A DNA stretch of 47,966 nt from Sphaerospermopsis aphanizomenoides BCCUSP55. Its GTDB lineage: Bacteria; Cyanobacteriota; Cyanobacteriia; Cyanobacteriales; Nostocaceae. This document shows, piece by piece, positions 8,336-18,107 of the stretch (position 1 is its first letter; every line of letters starts with the position of its first letter). The DNA lies in contig NZ_LUFH02000042.1 of NCBI RefSeq assembly GCF_001586785.1, positions 1 through 47,966 on the forward strand. Direction: 5' to 3'. Under the pieces are notes generated by a model. It did not search any database. It was not told where the DNA came from and was given only the letters and a program-made list of their open reading frames with translations. The translations under genes and the position numbers were made by a program.

Positions 8336-8490
8336 TTCCGCACCCTAAACTGTCACACAACGAAAAATGGTCGTTTGGCGATTTGAGATTGGCGATCGCC
8401 ACCTAAGATTTCAACGATTTTGTATCAAAATTATTATCAAAGGTATTCAAAAATCCGAAATTACCGATTGTGACACTGGGGGGTGCGGAA
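8336..8490. mobile_element. Inverted-repeat element, about 155 bp
   Basis: TTCCGCACCC followed by an ACTGTCACA block (8336-8357) is mirrored at 8470-8490 (GTGACACTGG, then GGGTGCGGAA). The outer 10 bp match perfectly and the inner GTGTCACA/CTGTCACA block is nearly matched. The inside holds one HIP1 site and no gene. I see no flanking duplication, so it may be a MITE, a REP-like element or a decayed insertion-sequence end pair. Confidence 0.5.
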
Positions 8491-8794
8491 TGTCGGTTTT
8501 ATCGAAATAATCGGGTATAAATCCTCATTACAAAAACGGACTCAAGCCTACTGCCTCATGTCCCCTGCCTTCGTTAAATCATCTCTTAATTTCTGTACTT
8601 GTAAACATATTTTTAGTAATTTATTACATATAGCTGTGGACAGGGTAGTTAGGACATCAATTGATAATGAAACTCCCACGACCAGAGGGTTTTACTCCTG
8701 AATTCTGACTCCTGCTATATATATAGCTGTAGCTAGGATGATGTTTCACTCTTGCCTCTTGCCTTCTGCTATAGCAGTCATAAATGATAGGTGA

Positions 8795-8833
8795 AAAGCA
8801 AAATCCCCGACTTTTATAATTAGTCAGGGATTT
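8795..8833 (-). terminator. Intrinsic terminator after prfA
   Basis: On the minus strand, AAATCCCTGAC (8833-8823) pairs with GTCGGGGATTT (8811-8801), with one G-T pair and an 11-nt loop, and is followed by TGCTTTTC. It lies about 30 nt past the prfA stop and is the natural end of the long ribosomal cluster. Confidence 0.75.
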
Positions 8834-8865
8834 GAGAGTTGATATGTTTACAAATCAAATTAATA

Positions 8866-9960
8866 TTAGTTGGTGGAGGCAGCTAATTCTGCCAAACGCT
8901 CTTGCTGATCTTGAGAAATACAAGATTGAACCAAGGTTTCTAAATCGCCTTCCAAAACAGGATTAAGGGTAAAGTTTTGACCTAAGCGGTGGTCAGTAAC
9001 TCGGCTATCTTTATAATTGTAGGTGCGAATTTTTTCAGAACGAGAACCTGTACCGACTTGCGATCGCCTCATCGAAGTTACAGCCTCTTGTTGTTCGCGT
9101 AACTTCATTTCATAGAGTTTAGCTCGCAAAATTTGCATAGCCCGTTCTTTGTTTTGTAACTGGCTACGTTCTTCTGTACAAAAAATTCTGATTCCTGTGG
9201 GTTTGTGGTACAAATCAGCAGCAGTTTCTACCTTGTTGACGTTTTGCCCACCAGCACCACCAGAACGGGCAGTAGTCATTTCAATATCTTTCGGGTCAAT
9301 ATGAATTTCTACATCATCCACTTCTGGCATAATGGCGATAGTAGCGGTAGAAGTATGTACCCTGCCTCCAGCTTCCGTAGCTGGAACGCGCTGCACACGA
9401 TGTACTCCTGCTTCAAACTTTAGCTTACTGTAAACGCTATCACCTTGAATTTCCAGAATTACCTCTTTGAAGCCGCCCATCTCACCTAAAGACTCGCTGA
9501 CTAGCTTCACTCTCCAACCCTGGGTATCAGCATAGCGAGAATACATTCGCAGCAAATCTCCAGCCCAAATACTCGCTTCATCGCCACCAGTACCAGCACG
9601 AATTTCCAACATGATGTTTTTATCATCATTGGGGTCACGAGGTAGTAGCAATACTTTCAAGCGACCTTCTAAATATTCCAGCTTTTCTTCTAGTTCATTG
9701 ACTTCCAAAGCTGCCATTTCTTGCAACTCTGGATCACCATTCGCTTCTTTAAGTACCTGACGCGCCCCGGCTAATTCTTCTTGAGCAGTTTTCCAAGTTT
9801 CGTAGGTATTAACTACCTCTTCCAAAGACGAACGAGACTTAGCAATTTTTTGATACTCATCAGGGTTTTTAGCAGTATCCGGGTCAGCCAGACGACGAGT
9901 CAATTCATGAAAAGTTTGTTCAACAGATTTCAGTTTCTCCAGCAGGTATGTTTCAGCCAT
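8866..9960 (-). CDS. prfA: Peptide chain release factor 1
   Basis: A 364-residue class I release factor that recognises UAA and UAG and triggers peptidyl-tRNA hydrolysis. The stop-codon-reading tripeptide PAT (193-195) identifies RF1 rather than RF2, and the catalytic GGQ is at 237-239 within SGGAGGQN. The N-terminal coiled-coil region and full length match the family. It is the last gene of the minus-strand ribosomal cluster, about 100 bp after rpmE, and is followed by a strong terminator. Confidence 0.97.
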   Translation of the reverse strand: MAETYLLEKLKSVEQTFHELTRRLADPDTAKNPDEYQKIAKSRSSLEEVVNTYETWKTAQEELAGARQVLKEANGDPELQEMAALEVNELEEKLEYLEGRLKVLLLPRDPNDDKNIMLEIRAGTGGDEASIWAGDLLRMYSRYADTQGWRVKLVSESLGEMGGFKEVILEIQGDSVYSKLKFEAGVHRVQRVPATEAGGRVHTSTATIAIMPEVDDVEIHIDPKDIEMTTARSGGAGGQNVNKVETAADLYHKPTGIRIFCTEERSQLQNKERAMQILRAKLYEMKLREQQEAVTSMRRSQVGTGSRSEKIRTYNYKDSRVTDHRLGQNFTLNPVLEGDLETLVQSCISQDQQERLAELAASTN

Positions 9961-10057
9961 GAGTGCAAATCCTTAAAATAACAAGTTGGCTCGAGCATAA
10001 AATGACAAGCGACCCCACATCAATGCAGGGTCGTCGTTAACAGCTACAGCCAACCAG

Positions 10058-10291
10058 CTACTTTTTATTTTTGCCGCCTTGCTCGTTGGACATACCATAT
10101 TTGCGGAGGAAACGCTCAACTCGACCCTCAGCATCAATAATTTTCTGAGTACCAGTGTAATAGGGGTGGTTTCCAGACCAAACATCTACGTGCAGTTCGG
10201 GTTTAGTAGAACCCACAGTCATCACAACTTGACCGTTGCAGTAGACTTTTGCTTCTGGATACCACTGGGGATGAATATCAGATTTAGCCAT
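10058..10291 (-). CDS. rpmE: 50S ribosomal protein L31 (cysteine-poor form)
   Basis: A 77-residue L31 that begins AKSDIHPQWYPEAKVYC and contains the signature VDVWSGNHPYYTG. Only Cys18 remains of the zinc-binding set; the usual CSxCHP site reads WSGNHP (Trp38, Asn41), so this is the zinc-independent C-minus type. It follows rpsI by about 120 bp, with a short repeat-derived hairpin in the gap, and precedes prfA. Confidence 0.95.
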   Translation of the reverse strand: MAKSDIHPQWYPEAKVYCNGQVVMTVGSTKPELHVDVWSGNHPYYTGTQKIIDAEGRVERFLRKYGMSNEQGGKNKK

Positions 10292-10359
10292 TGTTCCTTT
10301 TGTGGTGAATCTATATCAATTATAACTTTTAGCCGTGTCAGGCTCGTATAACTTCAGAT

Positions 10360-10407
10360 TTTAGAATTTTGGAGCAATCCAAAATCCAAAATCTAAAATC
10401 CAAAATT
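10360..10407 (-). repeat. Repeat-derived hairpin between rpsI and rpmE
   Basis: ATTTTGGA (10366-10373) pairs perfectly with TCCAAAAT (10378-10385) around a GCAA loop. The arms extend imperfectly through further AAAATCC/AAAATCT heptamers. It is the same repeat family as those in the rplX-rplE, rplB-rpsS and rplW-rplB gaps. Confidence 0.6.
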
Positions 10408-10409
10408 GA

Positions 10410-10826
10410 TTACCGTTTGGAGTATTGAGGTGCTTTGCGAGCTTTGTGTAAACCGTATTTTTTCCTTTCTTTAGCTCGTGGATCACGAGTTAAATAACCT
10501 TCAATTTTCAAAGGTGAACGGTTATCAGGATCTAACTGACACAAAGCGCGAGCAACACCCAAGCGAATTGAATCTGCTTGTCCTGTCAAACCGCCACCTT
10601 CAGCTTTGACCAAAATATCATATTCGCTTTCTAGTCCCAAAGTTTCTAAAGGCGCTTTGATAGCTCCGAGGTAATTAGCATTGAATTGGAAGTATAATTC
10701 TCCATCTTTGCCATTAACTACAAATTTACCTTCGCCAGGAACTAGCCTTACCCGTGCTACTGCTGATTTCCGGCGGCCAGTACCCCAATAAACGGCGCGG
10801 CCGCTATTAGTTTCTACTGCTTGCAT
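10410..10826 (-). CDS. rpsI: 30S ribosomal protein S9
   Basis: A 138-residue S9 with the family start [16 protein letters not shown] and the basic C-terminal end KAPQYSKR, whose final residues contact P-site tRNA. The ATG overlaps the rplM stop in a TAATG junction, which implies translational coupling with L13, its usual partner. Confidence 0.97.
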   Translation of the reverse strand: MQAVETNSGRAVYWGTGRRKSAVARVRLVPGEGKFVVNGKDGELYFQFNANYLGAIKAPLETLGLESEYDILVKAEGGGLTGQADSIRLGVARALCQLDPDNRSPLKIEGYLTRDPRAKERKKYGLHKARKAPQYSKR

Positions 10827-11281
10827 TAGTTTTCTCCAGGAATTGTATTAATGATCAGTTCTTTGGGTTTTTGAGCTTCGTGGGGATGAGTAGGCCCAGC
10901 GTAAACTTTCAATTTGGTAAATAATTGTTTACCTAAGCTGTTCTTGGGCAGCATACCTTTAACAGCGTGTTCTAAAATCCTTTCTGGTAGGCGCTGTTGC
11001 AATTTAGCAAAGGTTTCTGTTTTCATTCCGCCAGGACGGCCAGAATGACGACGGTAAACTTTTTGGGTACGTTTTTTGCCTGTAACTGCTACTTTTTCTG
11101 CGTTAATAACAACAACGAAATCACCTGTGTCTAAGTGAGGTGTGTATTCAGCTTTTCTTTTACCTCTCAAAACCATAGCAATTTCACTGGCCAGGCGGCC
11201 TAGACGTTTATCGGTGGCATCTACTACGTACCACTCACGCTCAAGGGATGCTTGAGGAGGAAGGTAAGTTTTACTACTCAT
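10826..11281 (-). CDS. rplM: 50S ribosomal protein L13
   Basis: A 151-residue L13, an early-assembly protein of the large subunit. Signatures include [34 protein letters not shown] and [13 protein letters not shown]. It is coupled to rpsI by a one-base stop/start overlap. Upstream, a 129-bp spacer to truA is filled with three kinds of heptamer repeat. Confidence 0.97.
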   Translation of the reverse strand: MSSKTYLPPQASLEREWYVVDATDKRLGRLASEIAMVLRGKRKAEYTPHLDTGDFVVVINAEKVAVTGKKRTQKVYRRHSGRPGGMKTETFAKLQQRLPERILEHAVKGMLPKNSLGKQLFTKLKVYAGPTHPHEAQKPKELIINTIPGEN

Positions 11282-11295
11282 TTTTATTTGTCCTA

Positions 11296-11410
11296 TGTCA
11301 GTTGTCAGTTGTCAGTGGAAGAAGGCAAAAGGCAAGAGGCAAGAGGCAAGAGGCAAGAATTTTTTAATTGATGTTTTTCCTATTCCTTATTCCCTGTTCC
11401 CTATTCCCTG
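11296..11410. repeat. STRR heptamer blocks between truA and rplM
   Basis: Three repeat types sit side by side: TCAGTTG (11296-11316), GGCAAGA (about 11324-11358) and TTCCCTA/TTCCCTG (about 11379-11410). Almost the whole gap is repeat DNA. Confidence 0.85.
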
Positions 11411-12241
11411 TCACCAATGACTAAACATTAAATATGGTTGGGTGTCGTACCAAATTTCTTTGGCAAAAGGAAAATCTGGATACTCTACTCGTAACAAGCA
11501 TAAGCCTTGGGGTGGTGCGGCATATTTCACTTTTTCCCGACGTTCTTGGGTCCAGATTTCAGTGAAATGATCGAGTGTCATTTGTCCAGATCCAACCTGT
11601 ACCAGCATCCCTACCAAAAGCCGCACCATCCCATACAAAAATCCATCTGCCTGAATTTCAATATGGATAAATGGATTATTACGATGACACTCGGCTGCTT
11701 GTACTTCTACCCAGGAATGCGATCGCGCTGATCCTGCACGATGAAAAGCAGCTAAATGATGTTTTCCCAGCAGAGGCGTTAACGCTGCTTGCATGAGATT
11801 TTCATCCAAGGGAGCATAATAATAATGCCAACTGAAGGGAGTCACGAACAAGTTCGGTAGAGCTTCAGTGTATATTGTGTAGCGATAGCGTCGAGAAACT
11901 GCACTAAAGCGAGCGTGCCAACGTTCATCTACACCTGCTGAAGCTCTGATTAATATATCTGGGGGTAGATAGCTGTTCAGAACTGTTGCCCATTTGTGCG
12001 CGGGAATAAAACCTGTGGCATCAAAATGGGCTACTTGAGCAGCCGCATGAACTCCAGCGTCGGTTCGCCCTGCACCGTGGAGTGTAACATGATACCCCAG
12101 AACAGTAGCTATAGCTGTTTCTATCTCTTCTTGAACAGTTCGCTGGCGTGATTGCCTTTGCCAGCCATGAAAATGAGTTCCCCGGTACTGAATGACCAAG
12201 GCTACTCGGTATGTTGGTATAGGCTGGCGGCTTTCTAACAT
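11411..12241 (-). CDS. truA: tRNA pseudouridine(38-40) synthase
   Basis: A 276-residue TruA, which isomerises uridines 38-40 in the tRNA anticodon arm. The catalytic Asp61 lies in GAGRTDAGVHA, the N-terminal strand is YRVALVIQYRGTHFHGWQRQ, and later blocks include RRYRYTIY. I start it at the ATG at 12241; an upstream in-frame TTG at 12268 lies inside a heptamer repeat and would add a repeat-coded tail of nine residues. Its place between rplQ and rplM is normal for cyanobacteria. Confidence 0.95.
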   Translation of the reverse strand: MLESRQPIPTYRVALVIQYRGTHFHGWQRQSRQRTVQEEIETAIATVLGYHVTLHGAGRTDAGVHAAAQVAHFDATGFIPAHKWATVLNSYLPPDILIRASAGVDERWHARFSAVSRRYRYTIYTEALPNLFVTPFSWHYYYAPLDENLMQAALTPLLGKHHLAAFHRAGSARSHSWVEVQAAECHRNNPFIHIEIQADGFLYGMVRLLVGMLVQVGSGQMTLDHFTEIWTQERREKVKYAAPPQGLCLLRVEYPDFPFAKEIWYDTQPYLMFSHW

Positions 12242-12251
12242 ACTGGTTTTG

Positions 12252-12345
12252 TCAGAGGCAAGAGGCAAGAGACAAGAGGCAAGAGTTGTTTAATTTTTAA
12301 TTTATTTTTCCCCTATTCCCTGTTCCCTATTCCCTATTCCCTATG
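12252..12345. repeat. STRR heptamer blocks between rplQ and truA
   Basis: GGCAAGA-type copies (12252-12283) and TTCCCTA/TTCCCTG copies (about 12310-12343) flank a short T-rich spacer. The same two types occur on the other side of truA. Confidence 0.85.
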
Positions 12346-12348
12346 ACT

Positions 12349-12699
12349 TTAAACTAATTCAATAATCGCCATTTCCGCATTATCACCGCGACGAGGTACG
12401 GTATGGAGAATGCGAGTATAACCCCCTTGACGGTTAGCATACCGCGTGGGAGCTTGCTCAAATAGAGCATGAACTAAGGCTTTGTCGTAGATATAACCTA
12501 ATGCTGTTCGACGTGATGCTAAGGAGCCGTTTTTAGCCAAGGTAATCATTTTGTCCACTTCACTGCGTACAACTTTAGCACGGATGAGAGTGGTAGTAAT
12601 TCGACCATGACGGATTAGCTCGGTGGTTAGCGATCGCAACAGAGCGCGGCGCTGGTCAGCTGGTTTACTGAGTTTTTTAACTCGACAACGGTGACGCAT
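12349..12699 (-). CDS. rplQ: 50S ribosomal protein L17
   Basis: A 116-residue L17 beginning [20 protein letters not shown], with [25 protein letters not shown] and a [22 protein letters not shown] end. Length and order (directly after rpoA, 33 bp apart) are standard. The gene is followed by heptamer repeats. Confidence 0.97.
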   Translation of the reverse strand: MRHRCRVKKLSKPADQRRALLRSLTTELIRHGRITTTLIRAKVVRSEVDKMITLAKNGSLASRRTALGYIYDKALVHALFEQAPTRYANRQGGYTRILHTVPRRGDNAEMAIIELV

Positions 12700-12732
12700 A
12701 ATAATGGACTATGAATTATGAACGATTGTGGT

Positions 12733-13677
12733 TTAGGATGGAGCAGAACCTCTTTCTTGCGGTAGGGTAATACCTAAACGCCGCTGTAAAGCTTCCACTA
12801 CTTCTTCCGCTGACTTTTGACCAAAGTTTTTGATTTCTAAGAGGTCTTCTTGGGTGTAATCCAACAAATCTGCTACGGAGTTAACCTGCGCTCGTTTGAG
12901 ACAGTTGTAAGCTCGGACAGAAAGTTGCAATTCTTCGATGGGAATTTGAGCAGTGGGATCGTCAGGAATATCTGAACCTGTATCTGTTGGTTCCAGGGAG
13001 ATATCTTTCAACGGATTGAATAAATCTACCAAAATCCCAGCCGCTGATGATAGTGCTTCTTGGGGGGAAATACTACCATTAGTCCACACTTCTAATAGCA
13101 GTCTATCTTTAAGAGATCCATCACCACGGGCTTCTTCAACGCTATAGTTGACTTTTCGCACTGGCATAAACACGGAGTCTATTTGCAAAAAGTCTAAGGA
13201 TGTTGCTTCTTCCCTTCCCCTTTCTACAGTGCGATACCCTTTACCTCTTTCAATCCGAAATTCCATTTCCAGTTTGCCACCATCTGCTATGGTAGCTACA
13301 TACTGGGTTGGGTCGATGACTTCTACTTCACTGGGCAAATCAAAATGCGCCGCAGTGACAGTTACCGGTCCGTTCACAAGTAACCGACCAATCTGAGGTT
13401 GAGAGGAATAGTTTTTGAGGATAACTTCCTTCATTCGCATGAGGATTTCCAGTACATCCTCTCTCACGCCTGGAACTGTGGCAAACTCATGAGTAACTCC
13501 AGCAATACGCACTGCTGTAACTGCTGTACCCTCTAAATTAGAAAGTAAAACTCGCCGCAGCGCGTTACCTACTGTTGTTCCTTGACCGCGTTCTAAAGGT
13601 TCGAGAACAAATTTACTGTAATGACTCCGACTTTCCTCAGTATTAGACTCTACACATTCAATTTGAAACTGCGCCAC
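12733..13677 (-). CDS. rpoA: DNA-directed RNA polymerase subunit alpha
   Basis: A 314-residue alpha subunit: an N-terminal assembly domain to about residue 230 (FVLEPLERGQGTTVGNALRR near the start) and a C-terminal DNA-binding domain from about 245 (LSVRAYNCLKRAQVNSVADL, KNFGQKSAEEV). It nucleates RNA polymerase assembly and contacts UP elements and activators. The start is GTG with a strong GGAGG site 7 nt upstream. A 337-bp spacer separates it from rpsK, unusually long for this operon. Confidence 0.97.
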   Translation of the reverse strand: MAQFQIECVESNTEESRSHYSKFVLEPLERGQGTTVGNALRRVLLSNLEGTAVTAVRIAGVTHEFATVPGVREDVLEILMRMKEVILKNYSSQPQIGRLLVNGPVTVTAAHFDLPSEVEVIDPTQYVATIADGGKLEMEFRIERGKGYRTVERGREEATSLDFLQIDSVFMPVRKVNYSVEEARGDGSLKDRLLLEVWTNGSISPQEALSSAAGILVDLFNPLKDISLEPTDTGSDIPDDPTAQIPIEELQLSVRAYNCLKRAQVNSVADLLDYTQEDLLEIKNFGQKSAEEVVEALQRRLGITLPQERGSAPS

Positions 13678-14014
13678 GGAGTAGCCTCCCTTGTTAAGGT
13701 GCTGCTAGTAGGCAAATAATTTGCCTCTCGAATTTACTTTATTGCCTGATCTGTTGTTAAGGTTGATCAAACTGCCAAGATTTGTTTGGTAAAGTTTAGA
13801 TGCCACACTTCAGCCTACAGACACTGATCATATTGGGAATTTTCCAAAGTTTAGCAGCCCTCCCTATGGGAAGAGCTGACTTGCTTCTTCATCACGCCAG
13901 GGTTCTTAAGTTGACCAACTACTGCAAAATTTGCGGCTTTGTATGCCCTCAATTATGTTGCAGGTGTTTTTCTTTAGCTTTAACCTTCTGTCTTTATCGC
14001 TCAACAGGTTTTGT
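13678..14014 (-). other. Long leader between rpsK and rpoA
   Basis: This 337-bp gap within the alpha operon carries no gene on either strand that I can support and no heptamer repeats, unlike the other long gaps in the cluster. Its minus-strand end holds the GGAGG site for rpoA. Its length leaves room for an internal promoter or a regulatory leader for rpoA-rplQ, but I see no specific element. Confidence 0.4.
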
Positions 14015-14410
14015 CTAAACGCGACGACGCTTGGGCGGACGGCAACCGTTATGAGGAATGGGAGTTATATCCCGAATCAGGGTAATTTCCAGTCCTGCTC
14101 CTTGCAGAGCGCGAATAGCAGTTTCTCTTCCTGCACCAGGTCCGCTGACCATGACTTCTATCTGGCGCATTCCTTGATCAATTGCTCTACGGGCTGCACT
14201 TTCCGCAGCTGTTTGAGCTGCAAAGGGTGTCCCTTTTTTTGCGCCTTTAAATCCGCTAGAACCTGCACTAGCCCAAGATATCACATCGCCATTTTGATCG
14301 GTGATGGTGACAATGCTATTGTTGAAAGTAGACTGGATATAGGCCATCCCGTTGGGTACGTTCCGCTTTTGCTTTTTGCTCCCGGTTTTTTTTGTTGGTT
14401 GTCTTGCCAT
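14015..14410 (-). CDS. rpsK: 30S ribosomal protein S11
   Basis: A 131-residue S11 with the conserved [26 protein letters not shown] start of its core and the C-terminal [16 protein letters not shown], which lies in the platform near the mRNA exit. It follows rpsM by 54 bp, as usual. Confidence 0.97.
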   Translation of the reverse strand: MARQPTKKTGSKKQKRNVPNGMAYIQSTFNNSIVTITDQNGDVISWASAGSSGFKGAKKGTPFAAQTAAESAARRAIDQGMRQIEVMVSGPGAGRETAIRALQGAGLEITLIRDITPIPHNGCRPPKRRRV

Positions 14411-14464
14411 ATTTGTTTAGTGAATTTCAGGTAAAAACTGCTTACATTAGCAAGCAAAAAAACA

Positions 14465-14845
14465 TTATTTGCCAGGGGCTTTCTTCTTACCAGCCACTGT
14501 CTGTCTTCTCCCACGTCGGGTTCTGGCATTAGTGCGGGTTCTTTGTCCTCTGACGGGTAAGCCCATGCGATGACGACGGCCTCGATAACAACCAATATCA
14601 ACTAGGCGCTTGATGTTCATCGCCTCTAAACGGCGCAAGTCACCTTCGACTTGATAGTTGCTTTCAATTTCTGCCCTCAAGGCAGCTACATCAGCATCAC
14701 TTAAGTCTTTCACGCGGGTGTCTGGGTTCACACCTGTAGCCGCTAAGATTTCTTGCGACCTTGATAAACCAATTCCATAAATGTAAGTCAGACCAATCTC
14801 GACGCGCTTATCGCGGGGAAGGTCTACTCCCGAAATCCGTGCCAC
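14465..14845 (-). CDS. rpsM: 30S ribosomal protein S13
   Basis: A 126-residue S13 with [20 protein letters not shown], the helix-hairpin region ([12 protein letters not shown]), [20 protein letters not shown] and a basic tail that reaches the P-site tRNAs. The start is GTG behind a GGGAGAG-type ribosome-binding site. It lies between rpmJ and rpsK. Confidence 0.97.
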   Translation of the reverse strand: MARISGVDLPRDKRVEIGLTYIYGIGLSRSQEILAATGVNPDTRVKDLSDADVAALRAEIESNYQVEGDLRRLEAMNIKRLVDIGCYRGRRHRMGLPVRGQRTRTNARTRRGRRQTVAGKKKAPGK

Positions 14846-14955
14846 AATGAATCTCTCCCTCTTTTGTTCGTACTTGCCTTTGCCAAGACGTGATTAGTCG
14901 CGTCCTTGAGTTAGGCTTGTGAATTTGTCTGGACTAAGCTCTGGTAGTTAGAGTT

Positions 14956-15069
14956 TTATCCTTGGCGTTGCTTGTGCTTGGGGTTTTCACAAATTACCAT
15001 GACGCGACCACGACGTTTGATCACGTTGCATTTTTCACAAATTTTCTTGACTGAAGCTCTAACTTTCAT
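14956..15069 (-). CDS. rpmJ: 50S ribosomal protein L36 (zinc form)
   Basis: A 37-residue protein, [19 protein letters not shown] then [18 protein letters not shown]. Cys11, Cys14, Cys27 and His32 form the intact zinc ribbon of the C-plus L36 type. It lies between infA and rpsM in the normal order. A TATAAT hexamer about 29 nt upstream may give it its own promoter. Confidence 0.95.
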   Translation of the reverse strand: MKVRASVKKICEKCNVIKRRGRVMVICENPKHKQRQG

Positions 15070-15097
15070 GCCTTTTTTATTTGACTCCAAATGGTAA

Positions 15098-15103
15098 ATT
15101 ATA
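15098..15103 (-). promoter_or_regulatory. Candidate -10 box for rpmJ-rpsM-rpsK
   Basis: A perfect TATAAT on the minus strand lies about 29 nt before the rpmJ ATG. There is no good TTGACA at 16-18 bp upstream (TGAATT is nearest), so it would be an extended or activator-dependent promoter if real. Confidence 0.3.
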
Positions 15104-15185
15104 GCATTTCTAGAGAAAATAATTCAGTTAATTAAACGGGGAATCCCCAAAAAATCTGCTTTATGGTAGGATTTTGGACATAGAT

Positions 15186-15410
15186 TTATTTCTTCCGTAA
15201 TCTGTATGTGATTCTGCCTTTTGTCAGGTCGTATGGAGTTAGCTCCACTTTGACGCGATCGCCAGGTAAAATTTTGATGTAATTACGGCGAATCTTGCCG
15301 GAAATGTGTGCTAAAACGTTAAAACCATTGTCCAAATCAACACGAAACATTGCATTGGGCAATGATTCGGTGACAGTTCCTTCCATTTCAATCAAGTCTT
15401 GTTTAGACAA
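15186..15410 (-). CDS. infA: Translation initiation factor IF-1
   Basis: A 74-residue OB-fold protein with [31 protein letters not shown] and the conserved [19 protein letters not shown]-type end. IF-1 binds the A site during initiation. The start codon is TTG (followed by TCTAAACAA), with AGGA about 7 nt upstream; no in-frame ATG gives a full-length protein. Confidence 0.95.
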
Positions 15411-15627
15411 GTTTTTTCCTCAACTCAACAACTTTCTGTTTTCTTGCCAGAGATACATTTGGTGCGAAAACACAATTTGCGAAATATATCAACAGTCTAT
15501 TAATATATCTTAGCTAAAATTGATTTTAACCCTTTGCCAACAAAGGTGAGCAAAGCAGAAAGAGATGCTGAGTTTTGATGTTAACTATCTATTTTCTCTG
15601 TCTCTTGCCTCTTTACTCCTCCTTGCA

Positions 15628-16182
15628 CTAAGCAGCTATGACATTTTTTAATGCAGTAGTGACTTCTTCTGGGGACTGATTACCGTCAACTGTCAAGAGT
15701 TTTTGGCGATCGCTGTAATAATTGATCAAGGGAGCAGTTTCCTCACGGTAAACTTCTAAACGACGACGAATCACCTCTTCGCTATCGTCTTTGCGTCCTC
15801 GTCCCAATAAGCGAGTGATGACAATTTGATCTGGTGCATCCAAATTGACAGCCCTTTCGCCGCCCTGTCCAGTTTCTGCCAACAATTCCTCCAAAAAAGA
15901 TGCTTGGGACACTTTTCGGGGAAAGCCATCTAAAATCCAACCATTTTTAGTATCTGGTTGATTAAGACGCTCCTTTACCAAATCCTCTACAAGCTGGTCA
16001 GGAACTAACTCGCCTTTGTCCATATAGCTTTGTGCTTTGATGCCCAAAGGCGTTTGCTCCGTGATCGCTTGCCGTAAAATGTCACCAGTCGAAATATGGG
16101 GAATATTCAAAAAATCAGCCAAAACTTTGGACTGAGTTCCTTTACCAGCACCCGGTGGTCCCAAGAAGATTAATCGCGTCAC
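15628..16182 (-). CDS. adk: Adenylate kinase (short form)
   Basis: A 184-residue adenylate kinase (ATP + AMP to 2 ADP). The P-loop [10 protein letters not shown] is at 8-17, DGFPR marks the AMP-binding region and [16 protein letters not shown] the reduced LID region; the full zinc-type LID insertion is absent, so this is the short form. The start is GTG, overlapping the secY stop by one base (TAGTG), a normal coupling in this operon. Confidence 0.96.
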   Translation of the reverse strand: MTRLIFLGPPGAGKGTQSKVLADFLNIPHISTGDILRQAITEQTPLGIKAQSYMDKGELVPDQLVEDLVKERLNQPDTKNGWILDGFPRKVSQASFLEELLAETGQGGERAVNLDAPDQIVITRLLGRGRKDDSEEVIRRRLEVYREETAPLINYYSDRQKLLTVDGNQSPEEVTTALKNVIAA

Positions 16183-17495
16183 TATTGTTTCACCATTCCT
16201 TCATAGCGTTGAGAGATAACGTAAGTTTGAATTTGCCTTGCGGTATCAATCGCCACACCAACTAAAATTAATAACGAGGTAGCACCTAAGCCTTTAAAAG
16301 TGGGGACATTTAAGGTACTTTCTATCGCTGTAGGGATAATTGCTACTAAACCTAAGAAAAGTGAGCCTAAAAAAGTCAGTCGGTTGCTAACACGCTCAAT
16401 GTACTCGCTAGTAGCTTTACCAGGGCGAATACCAGGAATACTAGAACCCATTTTCTTCAAGTTTTGCGCCACATCTACTGGGTTGAGAATCAAAGAAGAA
16501 TAGAAGTAGCTGAAGAAAATGATGCTTACCATGTATACCAGTGCGTATACCCAAGAGCCAGAACCGCTAGGACTCAGGTAAGTGTTAACTATATTTGCCA
16601 AGTCAGTATTTTTAGTGAAGTTGGCAATTAGCAGTGGCAAACTGAGGATAGCCGCAGCAAAAATAATCGGCATCACACCACCTTGATTCAAACGTAAAGG
16701 CAAAAAGCTACGTTGTTCTGCTAATACCCTACGTCCTACTTGGCGACGAGCGGAAATAATCGGGATGCGGCGCATTCCTTCCTGTACAAACACGATCCCC
16801 ACAATTGTCATGAGGAAAACTAGTAACAGGACAATCACACGACCAACAACTTCTCTGCCACCAACTTGTACCAAATCAATGGTATTGCCTAAAGATTTTG
16901 GTAGAGATGCCACAATGTTGACAAAAATCAACAAAGATGCACCATTACCAATACCACGCTCTGTAATTAGTTCTGAAGCCCACATTACGAACATAGAACC
17001 AGCGGTAAGAGCGATCGCTGTTTCTGCTACGAACACAGGTCCAGGATTCAAGGCAAACTGTTGGAGGAATAAGGACGAAAAAGCCACACTTTGAATAATT
17101 GCCCAACCCAAAGACACATAGCGGGTAATCTGAGAAATCTTCCGCCGACCTGCTTCACCCTCGTTTTTCTGTAAATTTTCTAAAGAGGGAATGGCAGCAG
17201 TGAGCAATTGGATGATAATGGACGCATTGATGAATGGCAAAATCCCCAGGGCGAATACACCCAAAGTAGAAAGTCCTCGTCCAGAAAATATATCCAATAA
17301 ACCGAATATGGAATTATTTCCCGATATAGCCTCAGCAAATCTTTCCCGGTTAATTCCTGGTACTGGCAAAAAGATACCCAGGCGAACCAAAATTAAAATA
17401 CCGACCGTGACAAGCAGCCTACCTCTCAGTCCAGCTGCTTGCGCCATCTGCATAAAAGTTTCTTGAGCCGTTGGAGCTTTGTCTCGACTGATCAT
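16182..17495 (-). CDS. secY: Preprotein translocase subunit SecY
   Basis: A 437-residue polytopic membrane protein, the channel of the Sec translocon in the plasma and thylakoid membranes. Ten hydrophobic segments are visible, with the SecY signatures PGINRERF near the start, GIFNINA-like [15 protein letters not shown], and the cytosolic loop [15 protein letters not shown]. It sits between rplO and adk as usual. The partner SecG is encoded at 38272-38505. Confidence 0.97.
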   Translation of the reverse strand: MISRDKAPTAQETFMQMAQAAGLRGRLLVTVGILILVRLGIFLPVPGINRERFAEAISGNNSIFGLLDIFSGRGLSTLGVFALGILPFINASIIIQLLTAAIPSLENLQKNEGEAGRRKISQITRYVSLGWAIIQSVAFSSLFLQQFALNPGPVFVAETAIALTAGSMFVMWASELITERGIGNGASLLIFVNIVASLPKSLGNTIDLVQVGGREVVGRVIVLLLVFLMTIVGIVFVQEGMRRIPIISARRQVGRRVLAEQRSFLPLRLNQGGVMPIIFAAAILSLPLLIANFTKNTDLANIVNTYLSPSGSGSWVYALVYMVSIIFFSYFYSSLILNPVDVAQNLKKMGSSIPGIRPGKATSEYIERVSNRLTFLGSLFLGLVAIIPTAIESTLNVPTFKGLGATSLLILVGVAIDTARQIQTYVISQRYEGMVKQ

Positions 17496-17513
17496 AGAGT
17501 TCTACCTTTGAAG

Positions 17514-17606
17514 TATGAAGTCTCAATTGAGAAGAATATGAAGTCTGAAGTTGGAAATTAGAAGTATTAAGCTTTTCATCTTTTATTCTTCATCCCTCAT
17601 CCTTCA
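17514..17606. repeat. ATGAAGT-type repeats in inverted arrangement (rplO-secY gap)
   Basis: Degenerate TATGAAGTCT units (17514-17560) face CTTCATCC/CTTCATTC units (about 17585-17606) on the other side of the gap, so the transcript could fold into a long imperfect stem. Confidence 0.6.
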
Positions 17607-17610
17607 TTCT

Positions 17611-18054
17611 TCATAGAACTTCGCAACTCCCACCAGCCGCTTCAATTTTGCTACGAGCTTGTCCAGTGAAAGCTGCGGCTTGCACTTTGAGAGGAACATT
17701 TAATTCCCCATTACCCAAAATTTTCAACGGACCTTTAACAGCAGTAAGAATACCTGCTTCTTTTAAAGAGGCTATAGTTACTTCTGTGTTAGCAGGTAGG
17801 GAGGCTAACTTCTCTACATTAATCGTAGTGTAATTTTTACGATTAACGAGAGGAAAACCCTTCAACTTAGGTATTCGACGGTACAATGGTTGCTGACCAC
17901 CTTCAAACCCAGGTCGAGTACCGCTACCAGAACGGGATTTTTGTCCTCGCATCCCTAAACCAGCACTAGCGCCTTGACCAGCAGAAATACCTCTACCTAC
18001 ACGGCGACGGCGTTTTTTCGAGCCTTTTTGAGGCTTAACATCGTTTAGTCTCAT
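17611..18054 (-). CDS. rplO: 50S ribosomal protein L15
   Basis: A 147-residue L15 starting [20 protein letters not shown], with the glycine-rich basic extension [19 protein letters not shown] and a C-terminal globular domain ending GGSCEVL. Lies 53 bp after rpsE. As in other cyanobacteria, no rpmD (L30) lies between rpsE and rplO. Confidence 0.97.
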   Translation of the reverse strand: MRLNDVKPQKGSKKRRRRVGRGISAGQGASAGLGMRGQKSRSGSGTRPGFEGGQQPLYRRIPKLKGFPLVNRKNYTTINVEKLASLPANTEVTIASLKEAGILTAVKGPLKILGNGELNVPLKVQAAAFTGQARSKIEAAGGSCEVL

Positions 18055-18107
18055 GATGTGATTAGTAGTTTTTTACACTAATTCCTAGAAACTATGACAT
18101 CTAAAAT

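Larger units (their letters stand above)
8087..8865. other. Gene-free, repeat-rich intergenic region
   Basis: No credible gene lies here; the open frame at 8483-8701 covers repeat DNA. The region holds an ISL3-like MITE (8131-8317), a second inverted-repeat element (8336-8490), a degenerate family repeat around 8635-8680 (TTAGGACATCAA core), heptamer-like CTTGCCT runs near 8752, and the prfA terminator at its right end. Confidence 0.6.

Noticed and set aside
8483-8701. 72-codon open frame on the plus strand
   Set aside because: It covers repeat DNA shared with other gaps, has no ribosome-binding site and codes for no recognisable protein.
11290-12345. Heptamer arrays around truA as a CRISPR-like array
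   Set aside because: Units are 7 bp, head to tail, without spacers; they are STRR repeats.
13931-14434. 167-codon plus-strand frame opposite rpsK
   Set aside because: It is the antisense shadow of the rpsK coding sequence.
15138-15148. GGGGAATCCCC palindrome between rpmJ and infA as a terminator
   Set aside because: The T-run lies on the wrong side of the stem for the operon strand, and genes continue downstream.
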